DNA from: Rummeliibacillus suwonensis
Lineage (GTDB): Bacteria > Bacillota > Bacilli > Bacillales_A > Planococcaceae
Assembly (NCBI RefSeq): GCF_007896435.1
Contig: NZ_VCBL01000001.1
Span: 649,345 to 713,344 of the forward strand
DNA: 64,000 bases
Direction of reading: 5' to 3'
This document shows, in pieces, positions 44,219-53,789 of this stretch (position 1 is its first letter; each line of letters begins with the position of its first letter). The translations under genes and the position numbers were made by a program. A model generated the notes under the pieces. That model searched no databases and had not been told where the DNA came from. It saw only the letters and a program-made list of their open reading frames with translations.

Positions 44219-46375
44219 TTAAGGGGTTACGCTTGTTGGCACAAGGTGAATTGTAAGTTGGTCTCCACCAAAAATTTCTGCATCAAAATGCGATGGGTCC
44301 CCATTTCTTAATATCTTGAAGGTTCCTTTAAAATTAGTAGGTATTTGCCAATTAGAAAATAGGAAAACATCTTGATAGATAAAATTAGATGCTTCCATTG
44401 CGGAAAATTCTATGTTGTCTCCACTATGAATAACAGCAGTGTCTTTTACTGATTGTCCATTTACGAATATACGATAGCATGGTTTTTTTAACTCTAACTG
44501 TTCATTTTGGAATGATACAAGGATACGATTTTCTAATAACATATTGAAATGTTCAGCAATAGCATGGATGGTTGGATGTTTTGCTTCTTGAATGTTTATA
44601 TGATCTCCATTTTTTACTTGAAAGTATAATTTAGTAGGTTGATCATTCACAAGAATCTTATGACTGAATTCTGGCAATTCTATTGTTGTGCCATTTTTTA
44701 TAATAAAAAATGGTTTAAGTTGGCTCAATATATTTTCTCTTCCTGCCCATTTTAAAATCTGCTCAACCGTTTGTGCTGTTTCCATTGTTAAAACATCCCC
44801 ATCTTTAAGGGGAACGGTTAGTTCTGCCGGCTGTCCGTTTAGTCTTATTTTAGGTTCAATGATAAACGATTCATCATTAATATATATGGTATATTCTTTC
44901 TCAGATTCAATCATATCTTGAACCGTTGCTTTTGCGGGCTCACCATCAGCACCTTCAACAAGTTCAATTACATCCCCATTTTGTATAGGATGCTTTGTGG
45001 ATACTTTTTCTCCGTTTACGAATATTTCTGTTGGGTTTCCATGACCGCCCGGTACGAAGATGTCTTGTCCATTGACCGTTATGCTGATAGCTAATCCAGG
45101 TTTCCCGTACAAACGATTAACATTTACGTTTGCTGCTAGTAGAGCGTCAGCAACGGTCATTTCTTTTAGCTCAAACAGTCGGATGACTTGCTGATTCACC
45201 TGCACGGACATGTATTTAATCGGAGAAATTTTCGCTGCAATAGCAATTCCGATTGGTGTAACAAGTTCGGGTGAAATCGGAATATGATCTTCGTGTGTAA
45301 GTTTTTGAATAGCGTCAATTCCTCTCACTGCGGCACGGTTTTTCGGGATTTCAAGAGTTTTACATAACTCATCAGTGATGTCAGGTGTTAAACTTCCACC
45401 ACCAACAAGTAAAACTGCTTTTGGAGCGACATGACTATTAAGTTGGAGAATTTCATTTCCTATTGCCTTTGCTAAGGAAGATACAGCAGGTCTTAAAACA
45501 TCCATAACTTCATCTTTGGTATATACTTGTTCAAAACCTAAAATATCTGCAATAGCGATTTCATCGTATTGGGACATATCACGTTTTACTTTTTCTGCAA
45601 CGGGAAAATCCAATAGATAATGATCACATAAAGCTTCAGTGATTTCATCGCCTGCTGTTGGGACCATTCCATATGCAACAACTGTGCCTGCATTTGTAAT
45701 CGCGATATCAGAAGTACCGGCACCGATATCAACGAGAGCGATATTTAAACGACGCATGGTGGAAGGAATTAAAGCATTGATGGCTGCAATAGGCTCTAAA
45801 GTTAATCCTGCCATTTCTAAACCAGCACGTTTTAACGCGGCTAGAAGGGATTCTACAACAACTCTTGGGAGGAATGTAGCAATTACCTCTACTTCTGCCT
45901 CTTCGCCTTGTTGATCCATCAAACTGCCGATTTCTTCACCATCTAACCGATAGTATAAAACTGAATAACCAACACAATAATAATGACTACTGTGACTTTT
46001 CTCTTTATGATCCAGTAATTGTCGTTGTGCTTTTTGAACGGCTGCCAATTCTAACCGATTGATATCATCTTCTGTCATTACAGGTCGATTTTTGATATCT
46101 AATGTGGCAGCAGCTTTTTCGGTTTTCAAGGCTCTTCCGGCTGCCGCTACACTAACTGAATGAAGTGGACCATGTTTTTCTTCCAGTTGTTCTTTAATAT
46201 GCTGAATAACGGATGCAACATGTATCACATTATGTATTTGACCATCAACCATTGCACGTTCTTTATGTTCTTCTGCAATTAAATCTACTACATGAAATTT
46301 TTCATCGTGTTCCTCTAAAATAATACCAACGACAGATCGAGTACCAATATCTAATGCAAAAAGTTTTGAAGCCAC
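44219..46375 (-). CDS. FtsA/PilM-type actin-like ATPase with repeated C-terminal domains
   Basis: A 718-residue protein. Residues 1-390 are an actin-like ATPase of the FtsA/PilM class: phosphate-1 loop FALDIGTRSVVG, phosphate-2 VDIGAGTSDIAI, adenosine motif VLLVGGGSLTPD. Residues ~400-718 hold about five copies of a ~50-residue beta-rich unit with the pattern VNG(Q/E)...V..GD.I (for example VNGEKVSTKHPIQNGDVIEL, LNGQPAELTVPLKDGDVLTM, VNGQSVKDTAVIHSGDNIEF). The arrangement resembles ThiS/TGS-like beta-grasp folds. True FtsA has no such extension. GTG start at 46375 with AAAGG upstream. It is placed between ytxH and aroA, where B. subtilis has no such gene. A cytoskeletal or envelope role is inference. 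Confidence 0.8.
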   Translation of the reverse strand: MASKLFALDIGTRSVVGIILEEHDEKFHVVDLIAEEHKERAMVDGQIHNVIHVASVIQHIKEQLEEKHGPLHSVSVAAAGRALKTEKAAATLDIKNRPVMTEDDINRLELAAVQKAQRQLLDHKEKSHSSHYYCVGYSVLYYRLDGEEIGSLMDQQGEEAEVEVIATFLPRVVVESLLAALKRAGLEMAGLTLEPIAAINALIPSTMRRLNIALVDIGAGTSDIAITNAGTVVAYGMVPTAGDEITEALCDHYLLDFPVAEKVKRDMSQYDEIAIADILGFEQVYTKDEVMDVLRPAVSSLAKAIGNEILQLNSHVAPKAVLLVGGGSLTPDITDELCKTLEIPKNRAAVRGIDAIQKLTHEDHIPISPELVTPIGIAIAAKISPIKYMSVQVNQQVIRLFELKEMTVADALLAANVNVNRLYGKPGLAISITVNGQDIFVPGGHGNPTEIFVNGEKVSTKHPIQNGDVIELVEGADGEPAKATVQDMIESEKEYTIYINDESFIIEPKIRLNGQPAELTVPLKDGDVLTMETAQTVEQILKWAGRENILSQLKPFFIIKNGTTIELPEFSHKILVNDQPTKLYFQVKNGDHINIQEAKHPTIHAIAEHFNMLLENRILVSFQNEQLELKKPCYRIFVNGQSVKDTAVIHSGDNIEFSAMEASNFIYQDVFLFSNWQIPTNFKGTFKILRNGDPSHFDAEIFGGDQLTIHLVPTSVTP

Positions 46376-46758
46376 ATTTACACAACCTTTCTAATAAAGT
46401 AAAATATTCTAACTTTACTCGCACTAATAAGCAATAAGCCCTTCGCTTCAAGCCACAAGTAAACGTTCATGAGCGATTGTGCTTAACTTGTATATGAAAA
46501 AGTTTTTACACAGAAACAAGCAGAGGATATACATTGGAAATCCACTGCTAGTAAAAGCTCGATTGGTTCAACAAACACCCAGTGGAGGGTGGAGAAAACC
46601 CTTCTTTAGATGAAGATTTGCTTTATTGCGTTGAAGCGTTAAAGAAAATACGTGACATTCTCGTGTGAATTGATTATAATGTTCCTAATATCATAAAATG
46701 TATCATAGTTTTCAGACTTCTGAAAGTACCTGATACGAGGAAGAGAGGAGAAACGGCA
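46376..46758. other. 383 nt divergent gap with a decayed structured repeat
   Basis: No gene. 46516-46626 (AAGCAGAGGATAT, CCACTGCTAGTAAAAGCTCG, TTGGTTCAACAAAC, AGTGGAGGG, GATTTGCTTTATT) follows the order of the TTTTATCCCGC repeat from its middle to its 3' end, but the stems are broken. TATAAT at 46675 and the ribosome binding site GAGAGGAG belong to aroA. Confidence 0.55.
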
Positions 46759-47844
46759 ATGAGTCATCAAAATTTGGATCACCTACGCGAACGCGTTGAT
46801 GAATTAAACCTTGAAATTCTACGTTTAATCAATGAACGTGCTGGTGTTGTAGAAGAAATTGGGAAAATAAAAGAGAAACAAGGTGTCAACCGTTATGATC
46901 CTCTTCGTGAGCGACATATGTTGAATCTATTGAAAGAGCATCATCAAGGTCCATTAAGTCAAGGTACAGTTGAGCACATTTTTAAAGAAATTTTTAAATC
47001 AGCATTAAAATTACAAGAAACAAATCAGAAAAAAGAGTTGCTAGTATCACGTAAACGCAAACCAGAAGATACAATCGTTACAGTAAATGAAGAACCTATC
47101 GGAAAGGGAAGTCCGACATTTGTGTTTGGTCCATGTGCTGTTGAGTCTTATGAACAAACAGCAGCAGTTGCATCATCTATTCATGACAAAGGCTTAAAAT
47201 TAATGCGTGGAGGTGCATACAAACCACGTACATCACCATATGATTTCCAAGGCCTTGGTGTTGAAGGTTTGAAAATATTAAAAGAAGTTGGTCAAAAATA
47301 TGGTTTAGGTATTGTTAGTGAAATTGTTACACCTGCTCATTTGGAAGAAGCGTTAGATTACATTGATGTTATCCAAATCGGCGCTAGAAATATGCAAAAC
47401 TTCGAGCTACTAAAAGCAGCTGGTTCCGTTAACAAACCTGTGTTATTAAAACGTGGTATTGCAGCAACAATTGATGAATTTATCAATGCAGCCGAATACA
47501 TTATCTCTAAAGGTAATGATCAAATTATTCTATGTGAGCGCGGTATTCGTACTTATGAAAGAGCAACGCGAAATACACTAGATATATCAGCTGTTCCAAT
47601 CTTAAAACAAGAAACGCATTTACCGGTATTTGTGGATGTGACGCATTCAACTGGCCGACGCGATTTGCTTTTACCATGTGCGAAGGCTGCAATTGCAATC
47701 GGGGCAGATGGTGTTATGGCGGAAGTTCATCCGGACCCAGCAGTTGCGTTATCAGATTCTCAACAACAAATGAGCATTCCACAATTTGATGATTTCTACG
47801 ATCAAATTCAAAACTTCATGAAAAATTACCAAGTTCAATCATAA
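46759..47844 (+). CDS. aroA: DAHP synthase fused to chorismate mutase (AroA(G))
   Basis: A 361-residue bifunctional enzyme at the entry of the shikimate pathway. Residues 1-85 are an AroQ chorismate mutase ([21 protein letters not shown] ... [10 protein letters not shown]). Residues ~100-361 are a type I-beta DAHP synthase ([44 protein letters not shown]). In Bacillus the mutase domain lets prephenate and chorismate feedback-inhibit the synthase. ATG 46759 follows AAGAGAGGAG. Confidence 0.96.
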   Translation: MSHQNLDHLRERVDELNLEILRLINERAGVVEEIGKIKEKQGVNRYDPLRERHMLNLLKEHHQGPLSQGTVEHIFKEIFKSALKLQETNQKKELLVSRKRKPEDTIVTVNEEPIGKGSPTFVFGPCAVESYEQTAAVASSIHDKGLKLMRGGAYKPRTSPYDFQGLGVEGLKILKEVGQKYGLGIVSEIVTPAHLEEALDYIDVIQIGARNMQNFELLKAAGSVNKPVLLKRGIAATIDEFINAAEYIISKGNDQIILCERGIRTYERATRNTLDISAVPILKQETHLPVFVDVTHSTGRRDLLLPCAKAAIAIGADGVMAEVHPDPAVALSDSQQQMSIPQFDDFYDQIQNFMKNYQVQS

Positions 47845-47850
47845 TTGAAT

Positions 47851-47892
47851 GCAAGTGACGATTCGAGTTACGAGAATCGTCACTTTTATTTT
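47851..47892 (+). terminator. Terminator of aroA
   Basis: AAGTGACGATTC pairs with GAATCGTCACTTTTATTTT. Confidence 0.85.
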
Positions 47893-47954
47893 CTTGAAAA
47901 TCGCTTCCAATTTATCGTATCATTGAAATAGGATATGAAAAGGGGTGGCATTAA

Positions 47955-48956
47955 GTGACCGTAACAATTTATGATGTTGCACGAGAGGCAAATGTTTCAA
48001 TGGCAACAGTTTCTCGTGTTGTAAATGGAAATCCAAACGTTAAACCTACCACAAGAAAAAAAGTACTCGATGTTATTGCACGTTTAGAGTATAGACCTAA
48101 TGCGGTTGCTCGAGGCTTAGCAAGTAAAAAAACAACAACAGTAGGTGTTATTATTCCGGATATTTCGAATATCTTCTATGCAGAATTAGCTCGTGGTATT
48201 GAAGATATTGCGACAATGTATCGCTATAATATTATCCTTTCTAACTCTGATCAACGAGTAGAAAAAGAATTACAGCTATTAGACAATATGTACGGCAAGC
48301 AAGTCGATGGTATTGTTTTAATGAGCGATCAAGTGAATGATGAATTATTAAAGAAAATGAGCCATTCACCAGTACCAATCGTATTAGCTGGTTCTATCGA
48401 TGAAACGAAGCAGGTTTCTTCTGTCAATATTGACTATTTGCAGGCTGCATATGAGGCAGTTCAACGTTTTATCGATAATGGGCATAAACGTATTGCCTAT
48501 GTGTCAGGACCATTTACATCAACGATTAACAGAATGTATAAATTTGAAGGCTATAAAAAAGCCTTAGAAGAAGCAGGCATTCCATTAGATGAAAGTTTAG
48601 TAATGGCTACTGAGGATTCGTATGATAGTGGATTAGAGGATTTTAATACTTTAAATCAACTACAAGATCCACCAACTGCATTTTTCGCAGGTAGCGATGA
48701 ATTAGCAATTGGAATTATCCATGGTGCACAAGATTTAGGTAAAAAAGTTCCGGATGATTACGAAGTTATTAGCTTTGAAAATTCAAAATTGGCTCGTATG
48801 GTACGTCCACAACTAACAAGTGTTGTATTACCACTTTATGATATCGGTGCTGTATCGATGAGACTGCTGACTAAAATTATGAGTAAAGAAGATGTTGAAG
48901 AACGTCAAGTCATTTTACCATATCGTTTAGAAATACGAAATTCAACACAAAATTAG
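47955..48956 (+). CDS. ccpA: Catabolite control protein CcpA
   Basis: A 333-residue LacI-family regulator. The N-terminal helix-turn-helix and hinge are [20 protein letters not shown] and [12 protein letters not shown]. The periplasmic-binding-like core ([20 protein letters not shown]) carries the surface that binds HPr-Ser46-P. It represses or activates carbon genes at cre sites. GTG 47955 follows AAAAGGGGTGG. Its position next to aroA and the acu/acs genes is the same as in B. subtilis, which supports CcpA over other LacI members. I saw no good cre site in the acuA-acsA gap. Confidence 0.95.
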   Translation: MTVTIYDVAREANVSMATVSRVVNGNPNVKPTTRKKVLDVIARLEYRPNAVARGLASKKTTTVGVIIPDISNIFYAELARGIEDIATMYRYNIILSNSDQRVEKELQLLDNMYGKQVDGIVLMSDQVNDELLKKMSHSPVPIVLAGSIDETKQVSSVNIDYLQAAYEAVQRFIDNGHKRIAYVSGPFTSTINRMYKFEGYKKALEEAGIPLDESLVMATEDSYDSGLEDFNTLNQLQDPPTAFFAGSDELAIGIIHGAQDLGKKVPDDYEVISFENSKLARMVRPQLTSVVLPLYDIGAVSMRLLTKIMSKEDVEERQVILPYRLEIRNSTQN

Positions 48957-48979
48957 AGCAATGTTTATCAATAGTTAAA

Positions 48980-49028
48980 AATGCCAAAAGCACGAATGCT
49001 GTTTAATCAGTATTCGTGCTTTTGGCTA
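48980..49028. terminator. Bidirectional terminator ccpA / acuC
   Basis: CCAAAAGCACGAATGCTG pairs with CAGTATTCGTGCTTTTGG. It lies between converging genes and shares its GCACGAATG core with the terminators at 31007 and 32390. Confidence 0.85.
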
Positions 49029-49045
49029 TGTGAATGAGTTTCACT

Positions 49046-50233
49046 TTAAGATTTGTCATGATGAAGAGTATATAGTGCTTTTTCGAGCATTTGAGCATTT
49101 CTTTCTGTGATTTCCGCTTTACGTGGTATAGGATCATAAAGGTTTTCCGGATCCATCCAGGTAGAGATTAATGGTACAGGAGATTCTTTTTGCCATTTAT
49201 CAAGCCATGCTTGGGGAAGTTTGCCAGTTGGTGTAGGCTGATCAGTCATTTCTGTCCATATCAGTGACCATGCTCGTGGCACAACTCTCCATATGTCATA
49301 ACCACCACCGCCCACTGCAATCCATTTGCCATTGCAAAATTCATGTGCGAGTTCATGAGCAAGCTTTGGAATTTCTTTATAAATATTCATGGTTCCGTAT
49401 AAGTGGGTTAAAGGATCAAAGTAATGGGCATCGGCACCATTTTGAGAAAGAATGACGTCAGGTTTGAAGTAAGTAGTGATTTCCCGAAGTGCTGTTTTAT
49501 ATACATCTAGGAAAGATTCATCTTCTGTAAAGGCATCAATTGGGAAATTAAAGGCCGTTCCATAACCTTGCCCGCTCCCTCTTTCTGTTACTGCCCCTGT
49601 ACCTGGAAATAGATAACGTCCTGTTTCATGAATCGATAGAGTACAAACATTTGGATCGTCATAAAAACTCCACTGAACGCCATCACCATGATGCGCATCC
49701 GTATCGATATATAAGACACGTGCATTATATTTTTTCTGCATATATTTGATGGCAACCGTACTGTCATTATATATACAAAATCCTGAAGCACGACCTTTGA
49801 AACCATGGTGTAGACCGCCTCCAAGATTTAATGCATGTTGAGATTTCTCTTGCATGACGTAGTCACATGCCGTGAGTGTACCTCCCACAATTTTTGCACT
49901 TGCTTCATGCATATTTGGAAAAATAGGAGTGTCTTCTGTTCCAATGCCAAAAGGTTCTCCTTGCTTTTCTGTAAGATGACCATGACCAGCCATTTTAACC
50001 GCATTTATGTAGCGAATATCGTGTCCAAGAAGAAGTTCTTCATCTGTTGCGGTGCGCAGAGTTACAATATCTTTTGGATCAAGTGCACTTATGCTAGTCA
50101 GAAGGTCAACTGTTAGTTCTAATCGCTTTTGATTAAATGGGTGTGTGTCAGAGAATTTATAGTCTAATTGTTCGGGTGAATAAACAAAAACCGCCTTTTT
50201 TATAGACGATTGATGCCCGGCATATTTGGCCAT
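49046..50233 (-). CDS. acuC: Acetoin utilization protein AcuC, class I/II lysine deacetylase
   Basis: A 395-residue zinc deacetylase of the histone deacetylase fold. Motifs include GGGLHHGFKGRASGFCIYND (catalytic His pair), YIDTDAHHGDGVQ (zinc Asp and His) and ILSQNGADAHYFDPLTHL. In B. subtilis AcuC removes the acetyl group that AcuA puts on acetyl-CoA synthetase. The start at 50233 lies 34 nt inside acuB, so the two are coupled; the first ~12 residues are an extra N-terminal extension compared with my recollection of AcuC. Confidence 0.94.
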   Translation of the reverse strand: MAKYAGHQSSIKKAVFVYSPEQLDYKFSDTHPFNQKRLELTVDLLTSISALDPKDIVTLRTATDEELLLGHDIRYINAVKMAGHGHLTEKQGEPFGIGTEDTPIFPNMHEASAKIVGGTLTACDYVMQEKSQHALNLGGGLHHGFKGRASGFCIYNDSTVAIKYMQKKYNARVLYIDTDAHHGDGVQWSFYDDPNVCTLSIHETGRYLFPGTGAVTERGSGQGYGTAFNFPIDAFTEDESFLDVYKTALREITTYFKPDVILSQNGADAHYFDPLTHLYGTMNIYKEIPKLAHELAHEFCNGKWIAVGGGGYDIWRVVPRAWSLIWTEMTDQPTPTGKLPQAWLDKWQKESPVPLISTWMDPENLYDPIPRKAEITERNAQMLEKALYTLHHDKS

Positions 50234-50850
50234 AGCACATCAAATCCTTCCTTGCGTAGATCATCAATAATGGCTAATGGATTCATGATTTTCACGCGAA
50301 TTGATAAAATCTTTTGTTCTTCGTGTTCAGCGTCAGAATATACTAGTACACTCAAGATACTTGCATGATGGTTCGCGAAAATCTTAGTTACGTCATGAAG
50401 AATCCCGACTCGATCACTAACACGAATTTCAATTTGAGAACTTGGCTTTGTGGCACCTGTTATTTCAATATATGTGTAAAGTAAATCGCTGCCAGTAACA
50501 ATCCCCACTAATTTTCCACCACTTACGATGGGTAAGCAACCTATTCGCTGTTCATAAAAAATTAATGCCACTTCTTCTACAAAATCAAGTGGATGACCCA
50601 CCATTGGGTCAGGGATCATTACTTTATCTAAGGTCTGTTCGTATATATTGTCGTCTTTTACTTTTAAAAGAGGGGAAGGGAGTGCATTTTTTAAATCTCT
50701 TTCAGTGATTAATCCGACTAAATGATGATCATCATTAATAATTGGTAAATGGCGAATTTTTTTGGCTTTCATAATTGTAGAGGCATCTTTAATGGTATTC
50801 GATGGTTTCAATGTAATAATATCCGTTTTCATGATTTCTTCGATCAGCAT
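50200..50850 (-). CDS. acuB: AcuB, CBS and ACT domain protein
   Basis: A 216-residue protein with two CBS domains (residues ~1-60 and ~75-135; MLIEEIMKTDIITL, HPLDFVEEVALIF) that usually sense adenine nucleotides, then an ACT domain (IEIRVSDRVGILHDVTKIFA). Its precise role in the acuABC system is not known. ATG 50850 gives the family start with GGGGTGG at suitable distance; ATG 50853 and GTG 50859 are in frame but too close to that site. Confidence 0.92.
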   Translation of the reverse strand: MLIEEIMKTDIITLKPSNTIKDASTIMKAKKIRHLPIINDDHHLVGLITERDLKNALPSPLLKVKDDNIYEQTLDKVMIPDPMVGHPLDFVEEVALIFYEQRIGCLPIVSGGKLVGIVTGSDLLYTYIEITGATKPSSQIEIRVSDRVGILHDVTKIFANHHASILSVLVYSDAEHEEQKILSIRVKIMNPLAIIDDLRKEGFDVLWPNMPGINRL

Positions 50851-50872
50851 CATATCCACCCCTTCATAAAAA

Positions 50873-51505
50873 TCAATACATATAGCGATTCATAAAACGT
50901 AGTTGGTCAAACTTTTCGATGGCTTCTTGATCGACTCGATTACCGATTCTGACCATTAGACAGTTTGCAGGATGGGAGGAAATCTCTGGATCATCTGTCG
51001 CAGTCACTTCTAATCCACCTGCTTGCATCGTTTTTTCCATTATTTTTCGGTATTCCCATACATTTAAGCCTGTTCTTTTTAAATCCCAATGCCAATAATA
51101 TTCTGTTGTGATAACAATATAGTCTTCCATCGCATCGTCCATCATGGACACTTGTAGGATCGTTTTGCCAACGCCTGTTCCACGAAACTCAGGAGCCACT
51201 TCAATAGCACCTAATTCTATCAAATTTTCCATTTTACCTTCTGACCAACGCTCAAGAGGATCTGGATAAAGGAAAGTTGCATATGCAATAATTGTATCAT
51301 CTAAACGGGCGATAATCATACGTCCTTCAGGAAGCTTCGAGATTTCTATGACTGCAGCAAATTGTTGTTTGGGAATTCTAAAAGATGTCAATCCTTCATG
51401 AAATTTAAGTTTTTGAAGGTTTTCTGTTGAAACAGGTCCCTCCACAAGAATCGTTCCAAGAGAGGTTTCCAGTTTTTTAGAATAATATGTTCGTAGATGC
51501 TCCAT
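50873..51505 (-). CDS. acuA: AcuA, GNAT acetyltransferase acting on acetyl-CoA synthetase
   Basis: A 210-residue GNAT enzyme. The acetyl-CoA binding motif is EVAPEFRGTGVGKTILQ in the central beta-alpha-beta fold. In B. subtilis AcuA acetylates the catalytic Lys of AcsA and switches it off; acsA is divergently placed 196 nt away here. ATG 51505 follows AAGGTGAATTT. First gene of acuABC. Confidence 0.93.
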   Translation of the reverse strand: MEHLRTYYSKKLETSLGTILVEGPVSTENLQKLKFHEGLTSFRIPKQQFAAVIEISKLPEGRMIIARLDDTIIAYATFLYPDPLERWSEGKMENLIELGAIEVAPEFRGTGVGKTILQVSMMDDAMEDYIVITTEYYWHWDLKRTGLNVWEYRKIMEKTMQAGGLEVTATDDPEISSHPANCLMVRIGNRVDQEAIEKFDQLRFMNRYMY

Positions 51506-51701
51506 AAATTCACCTTCTTATTCCTACTTTTGAATTTATTATACATGAATAAAGCAGAAAAAAATCTCATAAATGAGAAAATTCTGTGTACTTATACATA
51601 GTTACAAAACAAATAGAATTCTTTTTAAAATATTTGTTATACAATAGGTTGAATCTGTTATATAATAGTGAGGAGGCAGTTGATATAAGGGGGGATCGAT
51701 A

Positions 51702-53423
51702 TTGAGAATCGAACCATTGTCAGCAATAAAAGGCGAATACCAATTACAAAATTATGACGAAGTAAGATCCACTTTTGAATGGGAGAAAACTGAACAGGCT
51801 TTTAGCTGGCATAAAACTGGTAAAGTGAATATGGCTTATGAAGCAGTTGATCGTCATGCTGAATCCGAACGGAAAGACAAAGTAGCACTTTATTTTGAAA
51901 ATGAAACAAGAAAAGAATCATATACATTTGCTGATGTTAAGGAATGGACCAATAAAGCTGCAAATGTTTTCCAACAAACGGGATTGAAAAAAGGAGATCG
52001 ACTTTTTATCTTCATGCCTCGTTTACCAGAATTATACTTTTCAATCATTGGTGGTTTGAAAAAAGGACTGATCATTGGACCTCTTTTTGAAGCATTTATG
52101 GAAGGTGCCGTTTATGACCGTTTAAGTGATAGTGAGGCAAAGGCACTTGTTACAACACCGTCATTATTAAAACGTGTGCCATTAGAGCGATTACCACTTC
52201 TTGAAACTGTTTTTCTTGTGGGAGAGAAAGAGGATATAGAGGAGACAGAACAATTAAAGGATTTTCATAAGTTATTATTACAAGTTTCTAATGACACAGA
52301 TATGGTATGGGTTGATCGTGAAGATGGCATGGTGCTCCACTATACATCTGGTTCTACGGGTAAACCAAAAGGTGTGTTGCATGTGCACAATGCAATGCTT
52401 CAACAATATCAAACTTCCAAATGGGTGCTTGATTTAAGAGATGATGATATTTTATGGTGCACAGCAGATCCGGGATGGGTGACTGGTACAGCATATGGCA
52501 TTTTTGGACCATGGTTAACAGGTACAACTGTTGTTGTTATAGGGGGACGCTTTTCACCGCAATCATGGTATCAGGCATTGCAAGATTATGGTGTGACTGT
52601 TTGGTATAGTGCACCTACTGCATTTCGTATGCTGATGGGTGCTGGGGATGATATTTTGAACGACTATGATTTATCGACATTGCGTCATGTATTATCTGTT
52701 GGCGAACCGTTAAATCCTGAAGTGATTAAATGGGGATACCAAGTACTTCATCATCGGATTCATGATACATGGTGGATGACAGAAACAGGGGCTCAAATGA
52801 TTTGCAATTATCCCTCCATGGATATTAAGCCTGGTTCTATGGGGAAACCAATTCCAGGAGTCGAAGCGGCGATCGTTGACGATCAGGGAAAAGAGCTGCC
52901 CCCATATACGATGGGAAACTTGGCTTTTAAAAAGGGATGGCCATCTATGATGAGGCAGATTTGGAATAATCCAGCTCGCTATGAATCCTATTTTTTGGCA
53001 GGACAATGGTATGTATCTGGAGACTCGGCATATATGGATAAGGATGGCTATTTCTGGTTCCAAGGACGTGTTGATGATGTCATTATGACATCTGGTGAGA
53101 GAGTAGGGCCTTTTGAAGTTGAAAGTAAATTAATAGAGCATCCTCTAATCGTTGAAGCGGGTGTTATAGGTAAGCCAGATCCAATACGTGGTGAGATTAT
53201 CAAGGCATTCATTGCATTAAAAGATGGAGTAGAGCCATCTCCTGAATTAGAAGAAGATATTAAACAATTTGTCAAAAAGGGTCTAGCCGCCCATGCAGCA
53301 CCTCGTGAAATTGAATTTAGAGATAAACTACCGAAAACACGAAGCGGAAAAATTATGCGTCGCGTCTTAAAAGCTTGGGAACTTGATCTTCCTACCGGCG
53401 ATCTCTCCACGATAGAAGATTAA
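51702..53423 (+). CDS. acsA: Acetyl-CoA synthetase AcsA
   Basis: A 573-residue AMP-forming ligase that makes acetyl-CoA from acetate in two steps. Motifs are YTSGSTGKPKGVLH (P-loop), WWMTETGAQ, YVSGDSAYMDKDGYFWFQGR with DDVI (hinge), and the C-terminal PKTRSGKIMRR with the catalytic Lys that AcuA would acetylate. TTG 51702 has AAGGGGGGAT 7 nt before it. TATAAT at 51661 may be its -10 element. Confidence 0.95.
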   Translation: MRIEPLSAIKGEYQLQNYDEVRSTFEWEKTEQAFSWHKTGKVNMAYEAVDRHAESERKDKVALYFENETRKESYTFADVKEWTNKAANVFQQTGLKKGDRLFIFMPRLPELYFSIIGGLKKGLIIGPLFEAFMEGAVYDRLSDSEAKALVTTPSLLKRVPLERLPLLETVFLVGEKEDIEETEQLKDFHKLLLQVSNDTDMVWVDREDGMVLHYTSGSTGKPKGVLHVHNAMLQQYQTSKWVLDLRDDDILWCTADPGWVTGTAYGIFGPWLTGTTVVVIGGRFSPQSWYQALQDYGVTVWYSAPTAFRMLMGAGDDILNDYDLSTLRHVLSVGEPLNPEVIKWGYQVLHHRIHDTWWMTETGAQMICNYPSMDIKPGSMGKPIPGVEAAIVDDQGKELPPYTMGNLAFKKGWPSMMRQIWNNPARYESYFLAGQWYVSGDSAYMDKDGYFWFQGRVDDVIMTSGERVGPFEVESKLIEHPLIVEAGVIGKPDPIRGEIIKAFIALKDGVEPSPELEEDIKQFVKKGLAAHAAPREIEFRDKLPKTRSGKIMRRVLKAWELDLPTGDLSTIED

Positions 53424-53532
53424 GGAATCACTAAGAAGAATAAAAATGAATTTAATGTTGAGCATCGGGGATAATAATGTTCATATATTGAAGGGGTATA
53501 TTTTTTATATAAACATGAACCGTATTTAAATG

Positions 53533-53586
53533 TTAAAAGCACATCTCAAAGTTAGGGGACTTTTGAGATGTGCTTTTGCCTTTTTC
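53533..53586 (+). terminator. Terminator of acsA
   Basis: AAAAGCACATCTCAAA pairs with TTTTGAGATGTGCTTTT, then GCCTTTTTC. Confidence 0.88.
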
Positions 53587-53662
53587 AAATATGTGTGTAA
53601 GGCTTTTCTAATTTCTATTGTAGCAAGTTGACATAGAATCTGAAAAAGTAATTCAAAATATT

Positions 53663-53706
53663 GAACCCCCAAAAGGTAGATTTTCTAACCTAACTTTTGG
53701 GGGTTC
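53663..53706 (-). terminator. Hairpin downstream of the penicillin-binding protein gene
   Basis: GAACCCCCAAAAG pairs perfectly with CTTTTGGGGGTTC. On the minus strand it follows the pbp stop by ~85 nt and leads into CAATATTTT, a usable but imperfect T-run. Confidence 0.65.
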
Positions 53707-53789
53707 ATGACGGATTCAAAATTGTACTCTTTTAGTTTTTCAAACAGTCTCTACCATTTTCGCATGGCGAGTAGTTTCATGACTAAATA

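Noticed and set aside
51506-51701. cre site between acuA and acsA
   Set aside because: Only TGTGTACTTATACA resembles the dyad, and the central CG of the cre consensus is missing.
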